Part shown: one piece after another, positions 1-12,350 of the stretch
Layout: each line of letters starts with the position of its first letter
How positions within the stretch are numbered: position 1 is the first letter of the stretch
Program-made: the position numbers and the translations under genes
NCBI GenBank assembly: GCA_050084985.1
Contig: JBITNC010000001.1
Coordinates: forward strand, 193,750,001 to 193,814,000
From: Nageia nagi
Lineage: Eukaryota > Pinophyta
Length of the DNA stretch: 64,000 bases
Direction of reading: 5' to 3'
Notes under the pieces: model-generated
Database searches by the model: none
Told to the model about the DNA's origin: nothing
What the model saw: the letters and a program-made list of their open reading frames with translations, nothing else

Positions 1-467
1 TATACACTCATAAAGAAAGTTCAATAGACTAAGTGCAAGCATATGATACTTGCAGGTGATGTTTAGCACAAAGGCTTGTGACTTGTTCCTAATTATAGAT
101 ATTCATAATTTCCCTAATCTTGAGAGTGTAATATTTCTTTTGAATTTGCAATTGATAATGAGAGCTTGATTAGTTGGATTCTTAAATAGGCATATATTAT
201 TTGATATATATGGGTGTTATGGGCTTATTGTCTCCACTAGTATGTATAAAACCTAGGAACCTCTCAATATTATCCAAAATTTGATGATTTTGATTTTGCC
301 CCAAACAAAGGAGGGATGATGATAATATTTTACAAAGATCATTGGAAATAAAACCTTTCCAAGATTGATCCTTTGATATTAAACACATTCAAAAGACATA
401 TGTAAGGTATTCTCCCTCAAATATTGAGGTAGTGGATAAGGATGAAAATAAAGATGATTCAAAATAA
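1..467. other. unassigned repetitive flank
   Basis: AT-rich DNA to the left of the tandem repeat. Short open frames exist on both strands but none shows a recognisable domain, and stops are frequent. I see no LTR, tRNA or conserved motif here. Confidence 0.4.
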
Positions 468-724
468 AAGACATTAGTATCTACTAAAGAAGGCATTGAT
501 GAATCAACAATCATATGTGCTAAGGTAGGCCAAATAGTGATTATAATGGTATCTACTAGAATAGGTGCCAACAAATTAACATTGGTATCTGCCAAGGTAG
601 TGTCCAATATATTAATTACATTAGTATATAATAGAGTAGTGGCCAAAGAATCAACACTAGTATCTAACAAGGTAATGGCCAATATGTCAATTACATTGGT
701 ATTTATTAAAGCAATGACCAATGA
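468..724. repeat. tandem repeat, unit about 36-39 bp, open on both strands
   Basis: Seen directly: about seven imperfect units of the type 'ttggtatctgccaaggtag' followed by a 'ccaatatattaattaca'-like half. Units stay near multiples of three. The plus frame reads repeated TLVSxKVxAN-like peptides and the minus frame repeated LLDTxVDxLATT-like peptides. It may come from a repetitive coding gene, but no family is recognised, and dual-strand openness is expected for a stop-free repeat unit. Confidence 0.6.
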
Positions 725-1164
725 ATACTTGGGAAAGGGAAATGAGTGGAATGATTTTATGAAACTTCAAATTGGTAGAAAAAAATGAGAGTGAAGGTGA
801 TAGATAAAATAAAATAGATAGTATAAGATATAAAAATGGTGATGCAAAGTGATTTAATGAAGTATTTCTTTGTAAGGAATGAAGAGAGACTACATGATAG
901 ATATGGATTATATGATTCATATTAGACAAAAGCTTGGTATTTTGGTTTTTATTATTTTGGTTTATTTATTTAATTATTATTTAAGGCTTTCATAAGCACA
1001 ATTTGAAAATGATAAGCTCACTAAATCAATTAAAGTATTTATGGATTTTAATATTTTTAAATTTTTTTATGATTTTTAAAATGATGGAATGAACTTATGG
1101 ACTTAATTTTGTAATCGATCATCTTTGCACTAGAAAATAATGAATAATGAGTATGAAGTGACTA
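725..1164. other. AT-rich stretch without a recognisable gene
   Basis: Runs between the tandem repeat and the target duplication of the copia element. Nothing beyond A/T runs and short accidental open frames is visible. Confidence 0.4.
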
Positions 1165-1169
1165 ATATA
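1165..1169. repeat. target site duplication (left) of copia element
   Basis: The pentamer ATATA directly precedes the left LTR and recurs directly after the right LTR at 10416-10420. That is the 5-bp duplication expected of an LTR-retrotransposon integrase. Confidence 0.85.
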
Positions 1170-1664
1170 TGAATGAATATGGACTAAATGCTTAATTCCT
1201 ATATGCCCAAGGTTATATGAAAGCTCACTTAAACAACAATACTCAAAGAAATCTCACATATGACACATTATATAAAGTGGTTCCTCCAACTAGAAGTACA
1301 TCCACTATCTAATATCTTTCTTCATTCACAAAAAAAATGTCTTAAAAGACCTTTTTCTACATCTTCTAATCACTAATCCTAGAACATAACTTTGCTTCAC
1401 CATTTGAGTAGTTGATCATAAGGAGGGGGCCTTCTATTTATAGTCCAAACTCCCCCCTTGTATCACACTTTTAACCATTGTACAAAGACATGGCATGCAT
1501 CACCCTTTTACCCAAGGGGCATTCTCATGAGAAGGAGTGTAGAACAAGTCACATCATCATATTCACTTAAATACTTAAGGTATTTAGGGATACCTTAAAG
1601 TATAAGTGAATTTATAAAGAAGAACATTACAAAATCTTACAACAATGCATTATACATTCTAACA
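1170..1664 (-). repeat. 3' LTR of copia element
   Basis: 495 bp beginning TGAATGAATATGG and ending TTCTAACA on the plus strand, so TG...CA in both senses. It matches 9935-10415 along its length, including 'acataactttgcttcacca' and 'aaggagggggcctt'. The purine tract lies directly inside its inner edge. Confidence 0.92.
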
Positions 1665-1673
1665 CTCCCCCTT
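1665..1673 (-). other. polypurine tract of copia element
   Basis: Minus strand AAGGGGGAG abuts TGTTAGAATG, the first bases of the 3' LTR. This is the usual plus-strand primer position. Confidence 0.85.
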
Positions 1674-3253
1674 AATGTAATATTAGGATAGAGTTAAGAA
1701 GAGAGTAGAAAGAGATAGTAAGAGAGTTCTCCTCTATACAAATACAACCAAAGATTAGAACTTTTACATCTTTGTGAAGTAAACAAGATCTTAATTTGAG
1801 ACTCACTACTTTACCATTCTAAAAAACCATTAACCATAATTGGTTTCAATGTACATAAAGTAGTCATCCAATAGAAAGTTAACATGATGAGCCTCCATGA
1901 GCCTCCACACTTGAAGTAAGTAACTTATAATATCAAGAAGAAACTTGCAACTTACATGCAACTCAAAAAACAAGATTAGTTAGATGCAACATCAACACAT
2001 TCATACCAACAAGGATAAATGAATCCAAAAATTGATCAATGGTGCACCATAAGTCATCATGAAGATGCCAATCCAATACTAATAGTCATGTGTTGTATAC
2101 TAAACATGTGTTGATTATCATCACAAAATACATATACAAGTTCCTCACACATGGATAATTGAATAATATCAAAATACATATATGAGTTCATCACATATGT
2201 ATAACTAAATAATGCAAAATATGGCCAATAAAATGCTCAAAAATTTACAAGTTCCTCATGTAGAGTGAACTTACCATGAAGGCGTACAATAAAATCAACA
2301 TTACACAAAAAAATTCCTCCTAAGGTTGAAGTTATCATCATAAACATGAATTCAAACTTCACTCCCCCTTGAGGGAAACTTCAAAAACCTGATAGAATCC
2401 TTAAGCTTATTAAACTAAGCTTTAATAAGGGCTTGGTGAATAAATCAACAAATTTCAAGGTTGAAGGATAATACTTCAAGTGTATGATGCCATCTAGAAC
2501 TTTCTCCCTAGTGAAATGGGCTTAGATTTCCATATGTTTTATTCTTTAATGGAACATAGGATTATTAGCCAAAGAAATAGCCTACTTATAATCTAAAAAA
2601 ATCAAATATGGGCTAGATTTATCATACCTAATTTCTTTTATAATATTCCTAAGCCCAATAGCTTCCTAGGCTATAACAGACATGACTTGGTATTTAGTTT
2701 CTATGGTGGAAAGAGAAACATTAGGATGCTTCTTGGAAGCCTAAGAGATAGCATCTAAACTAATGCTAAATGCATATGCAAAAGTTTATTTTTTATCATC
2801 TCTATCTCCTCCATAGTTAGAATTTGAGAACCCTAAGAGAACAAATGAGGGCAACTTGGAATACTTGAGAGTAAGATCCTTCATCCCTGCAACATACCTC
2901 AAAATTTGCTTAATAGCATTGAGGTGCCCAACATATGGTTTCTACATGAATCATGCCATTAGATTCATTGCAAAAGTAATATCTGGCCTAGAAATAGTCA
3001 AATAAAGAATACTACCACTTAATTTTCTATAAGCTATAGCATCTACCAACTCAAAGTTGGAGCTAAGAGATGATGATTTTAGGAGAGACTAGGATTGCAG
3101 CAAATTTGCATTCTTCAATTCCAAACTTTTGTAAAATGTTTTTTTATATACTTGGATTGAATAAGATAAGTACAATCCTCATATTGGTATACTTGCATTC
3201 CAAGGTAGTAGTACAAGAGACCAAGATCATTCATTTCAAACATTACCTTAAGT

Positions 3254-4371
3254 TTGTGGGTAAGTGCAAGAAGTTGAGTCTCACTTTGGAGGAACAAGTG
3301 GAACTTATTTTTTTTTAATGTGAGGTTGGGATCTTAGGGGTTAAGATCTTGGTCCCATATAGTTTAGGGTCCTCGAGCTAGGATTGAGATCTTAGGGTTT
3401 AGGATCCTATCCCTTGGGATTATGGTTCTAGAATACTATAAATAGATGGGGGGACCAAGATCCCACATCCTGGTATCCCATCCCCCTAAATCTTGATCCT
3501 TAAATTCAAAAATTTTACCCACCCTTTTTGTTCATAATTAGGTTCAGTGTCCTAAACCTTAAACTTTGAACCTACAACTTCATGGTCATAATAATGGTAT
3601 TGGACTTTATTAACTTTGTATATGTGTTTGATGATGCTTTTCAAAGTATTATTTTATGAAATTTTGTAGAATTATGGATGAGAGAGTGTAGATTTTAAAT
3701 ATCCTATTTATTTTATAATTGGATTAGATTTTATATTTTTAATATAATTTCCAATGAAAGAGGGTCCATAAACTTCAAAAAATAGGGTTTTGTATTTGCT
3801 AAATAACTTTTTATCTTTTTGGAATTATGAAAAATAAAATATATATTCATAATTTGCATACAATTATCCATAAGTTTAAAAAATATTAATTAAAAATGAT
3901 ACATTTAGGTCAAATTATGCTTGAGGGACACAAGCATTTTTTGAAATTATAATTAGATCTAATAAAAAATTAATAAAAAAAAAATTCATGCAAAAATTAC
4001 AAAAAAATATCCTCCACAATCTTTAATATATTAGGTATCTTTACCCAAAAGGATTTAACAAAATATTTTAATTTAGGTACAATTATTCTTAAGGGACATG
4101 ATGGGGATGTGGTTCTAAAATTGTATTTTTTAAATAATGGGTTTTAGACATGCATATCAAAAATTTATTTCTATGATCTGGGTATTGGAATTAATTACAT
4201 ATTTGAAAATTAGACTTTGAGCACTACATTTTCACTAGAATGATCTTTTTCAAGATTTCAACTCTAATTACTTCAAATTTTGAGATCAATTATGATGAAA
4301 CATGAAAATTAAGTAAATTAATTCCACTTTTTGACTAAAAGTGGGACTCAACTTCTTACACTTACCCTTGT
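3254..4371. repeat. 4-bp target duplication TTGT bracketing a TIR element
   Basis: TTGT occurs at 3254-3257 and at 4368-4371, immediately outside the inverted repeats. Removing the insert and one TTGT copy rejoins the copia RT in frame (ACIYKLKVMFEM), which fixes the boundaries independently. Confidence 0.82.
3258..4367. mobile_element. non-autonomous TIR DNA transposon, copy 1 (1,110 bp)
   Basis: Begins GGGTAAGTGCAAGAAGTTGA and ends with the inverted counterpart ...TTCTTACACTTACCC. The inverted repeats match for roughly 30 bp. It interrupts copia RT and carries a 4-bp target duplication. No transposase is visible; internal ORFs are short. The right ~500 bp, inverted, matches a shorter relative at 54514-55002 along its length. 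The left ~580 bp (about 3290-3880) is absent from that relative and contains a TATA-like 'ctataaatag' near 3435. A 4-bp duplication with this terminus does not fit hAT (8 bp), Mutator (9 bp), Harbinger (3 bp) or mariner (TA). CMC/Chapaev or Sola types are possible, but the superfamily is unassigned. Confidence 0.85.
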
Positions 4372-7299
4372 ATATGCAAGCTTAAAGGATTTTATCATTG
4401 TTCCCAATTATCATAAGATCATCCACATAAAGGAGAATCAATACTATATATTTTCTCTAATCGAGCACATATAGATTAGATTCAGAGAAGCACTTGGAGA
4501 ATCCAATGTCTATAAAGTATCTTAAAATTTTCTTTAGCTTGCACACAAATGACTCTTTATTCATGTAGATCTCCACATTTAAGTCACCATTGAAAAATTC
4601 ACTGTTGACATCAAGTTGAAAAATTTTCCATTCCTAAGCTGTTAAAAGAGCAAGGATTCTTATGATAGTGGGCATCTTTTCCATGAGAGAAAAGGTTTCC
4701 TCATAATCAACTCCATATTTTTAACCAAAACCTTTGGACACTTACCTTGCCTTGTATTTCTCAATATCCCTAACTAAAATGAACTTGACCTTGTATATCC
4801 ACTTATTACTAATCACATTCTTTTTATTGATAAAAGGAACTAAGTCCTAAGTTTTATTTTTCATAAGTGCCACATACTCCACTTTCATGGCTTCTATCCA
4901 ACACTCATGCTTTGAAGCTTCTTTGAATGATGAGGGCTAATTCTTTTTATCAATTTTGGAAAATAAGGACTTATTCAATGTCATACTCTTTGTTATCCTT
5001 AGTGTCAAAGAATTTTGCTCTTGGGGTGACTTTTCTACATCAATATCCAATGATTTGAGTGCAACTAATGATTCATATAAATCATTAACATCCTCATTAG
5101 AAGCATATTCCTTAGGAAGTTCATGAATTTTACATCTCTTGATATGAACATTACTCTATAGGATGGAGAGTAGAGCCTATAGCCTCTATTTTGACTATAA
5201 TAACCTAAAAAGATACATTTTTTAGCTCTTTTGTCCAACTTTTTCCTTTTCTTAGAAAAATGTAGGAGAATGCTTCACAACCAAACACCCTAAGGTGAGA
5301 AATGTTAGGTTTTATTCCATTCCATGCCTAAAAAGGAGTTTTACCTGTAACAACTTTTGTGGGATACCTATTCAAGGTGTAAATTGTAGTGCTCATGACT
5401 TCACCCATAAGAAACTAGAAATATTACCTAACATGCATTTATCCATCTCCATAATTATCTTATTTTTCCTTTTAGCAAGACCATTTTGCTAAGGAGTATA
5501 AGGAATCATAAATTGCCTCTTGATTCCATACTTAGCAAAATAGACATTGAAATCATTATTGTTATACTCTCCCCCATTATTTGATCTCAGCATTTTGATT
5601 TTAAGGTTAGTATGATTTTCAATCAAGGTTTTGAAATATTTAAATCTATCAAAGGTTTGATCCTTATGCTCAAGTTGATAACCAAATTTCATCTTACTAA
5701 AGTCATCAATGAAGTTCAAGACATAAGATGATCCCTAAGTGACTTAGTTTAAAATGGATCCATCAAATATAAAATCATAAGTTGAAGAGGTTGGGTTGCC
5801 CTTGTAGCCTTATCTTTTTTAAACCTTTGTCTATTCATCTTTCCAAGGATGCACTTCTCACATAGACTAATAGAAGAAAAAATTGAAGGAAAAACCTTGC
5901 ATAAGTTATAGGTATTTCATGACTTGAATACTTTTTTGGTTGAAGTTTCTTAGACGTTGGTGCCAAAATTGCCTCTAGAGTAAGCATTTGTTGCAAGACA
6001 CATCTTCGTTGGAACTTAATCCATAATGTAGATATCATCTTTCACTGATCCTTTAACCAAAGTGGCAAGTCCCTTCTTAATGCACTAGGAGTGTGATTTG
6101 AACTCAAAAGAGTACCCTTTCTTTGCCACTTGAATTATGGAGATAAAGTTCATCCTAAGCTTAGGAACATAGAGCACATTCTCAAGAACATTCCTATGAA
6201 TTAACACACTCCCAATTCCTTGAACTTCAAGGATTAAATTATCACCTATCACAACTGCATCTTTTCTATACTTATCAAAAATTTTGAACTTATCCTTTTC
6301 AAATAATAGGTGATTAGTGCATCTAGATTCAAGAATCTAATCAAATGAAAAAGAGCAAGTCATGGAGTAGATTCCAACAATAAATAGAGCTTTTATATTC
6401 TTCTTCCCTTTGAATTTCTTTACATTTGCATTTCCCTTGTCCTTTTCCTCTCTTTTATTTTTATAGTAATCAAATTCTTTGTGACCATACCCACCACAAA
6501 AAGTTACAATTTACATCAAACTTTACCTTGGAATTTAGTTTATTTGTCTTGCCTTTTCCATATCTTTTCTTGAAGTAGTTGTTGTTATTTTCCTTTTTCT
6601 CAAACTTCTTAGAAGAAGAAGGATAATATCTCTTTTAATGATTGAACTTATTCTTGAAAGGATTTTTAGTTGCTCCTAGAGCAATGTTATTATGCTTTCT
6701 AGAAGAGATCAACATCTTTTTATTAAGAGCTTCCTCATACATTAAAAGCTTAAAATATTATTGAGAGAGAATACTTCTTCTTCTTCATCAAGCCTAGTCT
6801 CAATAACAATCACAAAGTTACTTAACTTTGTAGAAAGGATTTAAAGAATGATGAACACCATGAACTCATCATTGATCCAATTACACCCATAAGTAATAAG
6901 TTGGGTCTTAAGGTTAATGATTTTATTCAAGTAGATGGCAACATTTTCATCTTCCCCTTAACAAGATTGAAGAAACTTTTAGAGAATAGTGAACCTTCTT
7001 GAAAATTTGGAGAATAGTGAACCTTCTTGAAAATTTGCTAAGGTTGATGATGAAATCATAAGCAACACTTCATCTAACACTGAATAAAAAATCATAGAGG
7101 CTGCTAACTCATTCTTCATTTTGTTTTCCTCAAGTGTCTTCTCATATATAGGATCAACTAGGTTATCATTAACTATCTACCATAGCTTCCTTTCCTATAA
7201 TTTAGCTTTCATTTGAGGTTTCCATATACTATAGTTTGAACCATCAAGAATGTGCTTGGGTAAGAAGGTGTCTCCCATTTGCTACATAATAATTTGAAA

Positions 7300-9380
7300 G
7301 TATTAACCAATGTAAGCATGTGGTCTAAATTAATCAAATTTTTATATTTAGTTTTAATTATCCATACATGTTTAGATTTGTTCAAATAAATCAACCATAC
7401 ATGATAAATTTTGATAAAAAGGACATGCTTAACTTGTTAAATAAACTTAATATGTGCAAATGCTTACAATAGAATCTCTTCATATATCCAACATTTTTCC
7501 ACCATGAAGTACCATATATGTAGAGGGATAAAGTTGAGGCTTGTTTTCTTGTCTAAAATTAGGCTTGCACCTAGATACCTAGAAGGTGGAGCCTAGGTCC
7601 TACCAATCCTCAACTAGTTCATCTTGGTCAATAATATACTCTCACAAGGAGGAGTACTAACTATTTCTAAGGTTGTAATGTATGTTGTATCGACCAAATT
7701 ATTATCTTGATTTAGGTTTCAAGCTATCCTCCTAGGTTATCAAGATAATCCCTGAATGGATGTATAGACATATGGTATCACTACACATATGTATTTCCAC
7801 CTATGAAGAGTTATTTCTAGACCAACAAAGGACTTAGGGGAAATTAAGAAGTACAAACTTTTCATCATTTGGATCATCATATTGAAGGCTCCAATCTACC
7901 TTGTCCTCACCTCATGGCTTCCCAAACAAGTCATGTTGCGAAATATACATGCAAATGTGTTTATTTTAAGGGTTGGACTCTTAATATTTGTTATTTTCCA
8001 AGAATAAATAAAGCAAATATGCAAAATATAAAGTAAAATGCATAAAAATGATACAACATCCATTAATAAAATTGAAACCTACAATTCCAATGGGTTTTGT
8101 TACAAACCCCTAAAGGACATGTTTACATAATTTCATAATTTGCATACGTCCATTCATAACTTTTCATAAGGAATTTATCAAAAAATAATACTTATAATGG
8201 CATCAAACACATTCTAAGTAATTTTCATAAAAGATTATAAAACTTTTAAGTAAAAAATATTCATAAAAATTCCTCTTTTTACTAAAAATTGATTTAAAGA
8301 TGCTTCCCTTCAATAAATGCTTAGGTAAGAAAAAAAAATTGCAAGTTTTATTTTAGTAAAAAATTTATCACTTAAGGAAAAACAAATGCCATGTTTACAC
8401 TAAGTAAATTATGAAGGTACTTAAAAGGATTACCATATTTATAAGCACTAAAATTGCATTTGTACCAATGCATTTTGGCTAAGGAAAAAAAATTATATCC
8501 AAGCATAAAACATCCTCCCCTTTTATTAAAATAAGGTAAAAAAGAAAATTAAGTACACCCCCATTTAATAAGAATAAAAAAAGTATTCATCAACCTACAC
8601 AACATTTATTTTAAAGTAGATCCCCATACTCCATGCTATTTCAAATAATACCTCTCATTATGAATAGCATTAAATTCAAAAGACAAAGTTTCTTTCAAGC
8701 AAAGGAGTAATTATTGCAAAAAAAAGTTTAAAGAAGAAGAGGGGCAAAAGTGAAAGGGTCATGGTGGGTGTAAGGGATAGGATAGACTACAAAGTAGTGC
8801 ACATCATGATGGTTTAAACCCCATATTCTTAAATGGTAGAGATACCACTCAGAAGAGAGAGAGAGAGCCTCATGGAAGAGAGTCTGGATAACATATAATA
8901 GAGTTGAGGCTATCAAAAAAAGAGCAAGATGCATAGGGGGAGAGGGGGATGCCTAGCTTCTAATAGGTAGTGGTGTTGGCAAAGAGATCAAGTCATGAGG
9001 AGCAACAAAAGAGGAATATGTGGTGCTTGCAAAGGGGCGAGGCCTCCTTTAGGCACAACCTATATGAGGGAGAAGAGGAGAATGTAGCCTATGTGAGGAA
9101 GAAGAGGAAAATTTAGGTAGATCCTAGGTGAGGAAAACACTACAACACCCAACACTACTGACTATGGGTTGCAAGGATTTTTTAGCTTTAAAAAAAATAG
9201 GAGGGATTTTGTCTATCGTAGATTAGTGAGAGGAGCATGTGGCTTTTAACCAAAAGCAACTCATTATTTCAATGCTGGAGGAGGGGAGGGGCAAAAATAG
9301 TTTCGATCAATAGGATACCATAGAGATTCAAACACCTCCAAAAAATAGCTACCTCTATTATTTTGTAACAACCAAATATC

Positions 9381-9430
<50 letters not shown>

Positions 9431-9920
9431 TAGTCAGCCTTTATAGTATTACAACACTTCCCTTCTTTTTTTGTATATAAGTAAAAAATAACATTAGGTA
9501 TATTTTTTTAAAAAAAATAATTATTTATTGCTCTTTGATAAAAAATCAAACTTTGTGCTAAAAAAAATGAACTTCTCATTTTTTTTAAAAATGAGATCCA
9601 CCTCTTTTATTCAACAATAAATGGTTTATAAAAATAATATTGCTATTTTTGTGTACTAACCTCTTTTAATAAAAAATTAACATTATGCTAAGCAATTTTG
9701 AAAAAAATTACAATTAACACAAGAAGTTGGTATAAAAAAAATGCATCATATTGCTATTTTAACCATATTTTATAAAACAAAATGAACTAACACATAACAC
9801 AAGATATGTTAGTATCATTAATGAAATAATCCAAAAAAAAGGATGCTATACCTTCTCTTGAGTTTACCTCATTAGAGTGAATATGAACCTCCAAGATATT
9901 GAGAAGAGCTACCACACCAT
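7300..9920 (-). other. long untranslated leader of copia element
   Basis: About 2.6 kb between the primer-binding site and the first gag-like codons. AT-rich, with a (TA)n run at 9380-9424 and a purine-rich patch near 8850-9130. No conserved ORF was recognised. Unusually long for a copia leader, so part may be inserted sequence. Confidence 0.5.
9380..9424. repeat. (TA)n microsatellite
   Basis: About 45 bp of alternating TA with one C interruption. Confidence 0.9.
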
Positions 9921-9932
9921 GCTCTGATACCA
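9921..9932 (-). other. primer-binding site, initiator methionine tRNA type
   Basis: Minus strand TGGTATCAGAGC, two bases inside the 5' LTR. This is the standard plant copia primer site complementary to the 3' end of tRNA-iMet, and it fixes the element's orientation. Confidence 0.92.
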
Positions 9933-9934
9933 AA

Positions 9935-10415
9935 TGAGGGAATATGGACTAAACACTTAATTCTTATATGAACAAGATTATATGAAATCTCACTCAAACA
10001 ACAATACTCAAAGCAATCTCACAAATGACTAATATAAAGTGGTTCCTCCAACTAGGAGTACATCCATGATCTAATATCTTTTTTCATTCATAAAGATAAC
10101 TCTCTTACAAGATCTCTTTCTACATCTCCTAATCACTAATCCTAGAACATAACTTTGCTTCACCATTTGGGTATTTGATCACAAGGAGGGGGCCTTATAT
10201 TTATAGGCCAAACTCCCCCTTGGATCATCCTTTTAACCATTGTACAAAGATATGACATGCATCACTCTTTTAACCAAGGGCCATGCTCATGAGAAGGAGT
10301 TAAATTATCATATTCACTTAAATACTTAAGGTATTTAAGGATACCTTAAAGTATAAGTTAACTTAGAAAGAATAACATTACAAAACCTTACAATAATGCA
10401 TTATACATTATAACA
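9935..10415 (-). repeat. 5' LTR of copia element
   Basis: 481 bp from TGAGGGAATATGG to TTATAACA, homologous to 1170-1664 with scattered substitutions and small indels. Followed by the target duplication ATATA at 10416-10420. Confidence 0.92.
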
Positions 10416-10420
10416 ATATA

Positions 10421-11936
10421 CACACTTCATCAATTATGATTATGCATGGCTAAAATTGTGTGATAGAAACTTTAATTCATTTTTGTGTAAAACAACACTT
10501 TGGTCTATACCCAAGATTTCATTTTGCAAGATTATACTTGATGATGAAGGATTATAAGAAACATGGATATAGGCAAAGTTGTAATGAGTTGGATGTGTTT
10601 GTGTGCATTTGTGTAATGAATGTAGAATTTAGGAGTTCTAGTTGGCTTCACTAAAAGGGTCACTATTCTAAATTCCCAAAGGAGGGAATTTTCATTAACC
10701 TTCCCCTAGATTTTACTTAGGATAGATAAATGCATGACTATATGGTGTATGAGGAACACATGAAAGCTTATCAAGATGAAAATCTCTTTCATCGGGGATG
10801 AACTATGGAATACTTTTATTGGTGAGTTGTGAAAGCTAATTAGTATGAAAAGCATTTTACTAGATCAGATCGTTGAATAACTCTTTCTCTTCCATTCTCC
10901 ATTTTTTCATCAATACTTTAGACAAGTAAATCACAATTAAGCTTTAAAACCTTTGAATTGATTCAAACCCTACAAATATAAAGAACCTTAAAGATCCTTA
11001 AATCTCAAGGATCTAAGGATACTCACAAGGATTAATATATGCTTAAACCATAAATATATGAATGTATGGAAAAAAATAGAAGTATAATATATCTAAATCT
11101 AAATTATGATATTTTATCCTAAATAATATACTATATATAGCCAATTTTAATGGAGGATACAAAGCTTGAAGATCCAAAGCACTCCTATGGTGAATTCTTG
11201 CTTGACCTACAAAAACCTTGAATACACTTAAATATATGTAATATAATATCAATTTGAGCATAAATCCATAATAGAAATATTATCAATTATGCATGGAGTG
11301 AATCTTGAAGAGAGTTGATGTAGAATTATGGTTGAAACCCTTGAATTCTTCAAAACCCTAGCTTGTGATCTTAGAACAAAATTAGGAGCAATAATTCATA
11401 AGTGTGCAATTGAATAAATGAGTATTAGGTGGTAAATTATAATTTGAAATTGACATATATAGTTCCCTCATAACTTAAGTTTAGGTATCTAGATAAAACC
11501 TATTTTTACCTTATTGAGCTCTTAAGTGATTAATCTTATTTTTAGCACACTTAAGTGATTCTAATATTTTTTGAAATATTTTGATAATTTTTTTAGCATT
11601 TTGAGTAATGGAATTAAGCTATTTTAAATAAATAATATGAATAAAGTACATGCAATTCAATTCATTTATATTTCAAGTAAATATATTATTTTTCAATATC
11701 TACAATTGTACCCAAAGCCTTTGTATCCAAAAATTGCTAATGTGTATCATCCATGTTTATGGATTTACTCTTTTCCTTTTTTCAAAGGGGTAAGTAAAGG
11801 TTCTTTTAGTACAAGTATTCCTCTATTTTCATCTTTCAAAATCCAAAATTTTGACCATTAAACTTCTCCACCCTAAGCCTCCCTTCTTCTACCATTTCTC
11901 CTACTTGATTTAGAATCCTCCCTTCAAAACTTGAAT
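10421..11936. other. unassigned AT-rich sequence, possibly the interior of a decayed LTR element
   Basis: No recognisable coding domain on either strand. It lies on the internal side of the LTR remnant that starts at 11951, so it may be that element's leader, but I could not confirm any gag. Confidence 0.3.
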
Positions 11937-11938
11937 CT

Positions 11939-12350
11939 CTAATACCACTTGTTAAGATTCAATATATAAAAATAATAGTAAAATTTTACTTTACTTAAAA
12001 CTAAAATAATAATTAAGCAAACAATATCATAAAATGGAAAACACAAGCATGTAACATGGTTCATCCAATGTGGGCTACATCCATAGATAATATTCAGTTC
12101 TTTATTCCAATCAATCCAAAGCCACCAAGAGATACAACCAACAGCCAAATTGATATACCTTTATCTTTGGTTACATAAAGAATCCTAACTATAATATTTT
12201 TTATTCAACAAATTACCTCCTCTTCTATTTCTCACACATATACAAACTCTACTCCTTTAAGCATTCATCATTCCAATACTAACCAACTTCATTCCAATTA
12301 TATAAGATATATTCTAGACAATGTTTGATATGGAATCATACCAAATGGGC
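11939..12350 (-). repeat. copia-type LTR remnant with degenerate primer site
   Basis: Minus strand TGGTATTAGAG at 11939-11949 is one base from the iMet primer-binding site. Two bases further the plus strand reads TGTTAAGATTC, a plausible LTR end. The sequence to the right contains, on the minus strand, GGATGTAGCCCACATTGG then ATGAACCATGTTACATG, resembling the R/U5 region of plant copia LTRs. No partner LTR was found, so this is a broken or heavily decayed element; the right limit is a guess. Confidence 0.5.

Larger units (their letters stand above)
2360..7290 (-). pseudogene. copia gag-pol polyprotein, decayed
   Basis: Minus-strand reading, 5' to 3'. Gag: a UBN2-like start near 7260 and a zinc knuckle near 6490-6520 reading CGGYGHKEFDY, with the last Cys changed to Tyr. 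Protease near 6330: ILESRCTNHLLFEKDKF, where functional copies have D[ST]G. GAG-pre-integrase Cys motif CEKCILGKMNRQRF near 5850. Integrase 5489-5719 with FIDDFSKMKFGY and LRSNNGGEYNNNDF (D to N at the second acidic residue). RT with QLDVNSEFFNGDLNVEIYM and catalytic YVDDLMI at 4418-4429, continuing after the TIR insertion with FEMNDLGLLYYYLGMQV near 3200-3240. RNase H near 2400-2750 with ASKKHPNVSLSTIETKY, ending in a FTKPLLKLSLISL tail. Many stops and shifts make it non-functional. Confidence 0.9.
1170..10415 (-). mobile_element. complete but decayed Ty1/copia LTR retrotransposon
   Basis: A 9.25-kb element bounded by two ~490-bp LTRs (1170-1664 and 9935-10415) and flanked by the perfect 5-bp duplication ATATA. 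Read on the minus strand the order is 5' LTR, primer-binding site, long leader, gag with zinc knuckle, protease, integrase, reverse transcriptase, RNase H, polypurine tract, 3' LTR. Integrase before RT defines Ty1/copia. Stops and frameshifts are scattered through the whole polyprotein, and the LTRs differ at roughly one base in eight by eye, so the insertion is old. Its RT has been interrupted by a 1.1-kb TIR transposon. A small tandem duplication of about 29 bp occurs inside gag near 6980-7040. Confidence 0.93.

Noticed and set aside
9918-9934. Possible tRNA-related sequence
   Set aside because: Only the short complement of the tRNA-iMet 3' end is present, with no cloverleaf; it is the retrotransposon primer site.
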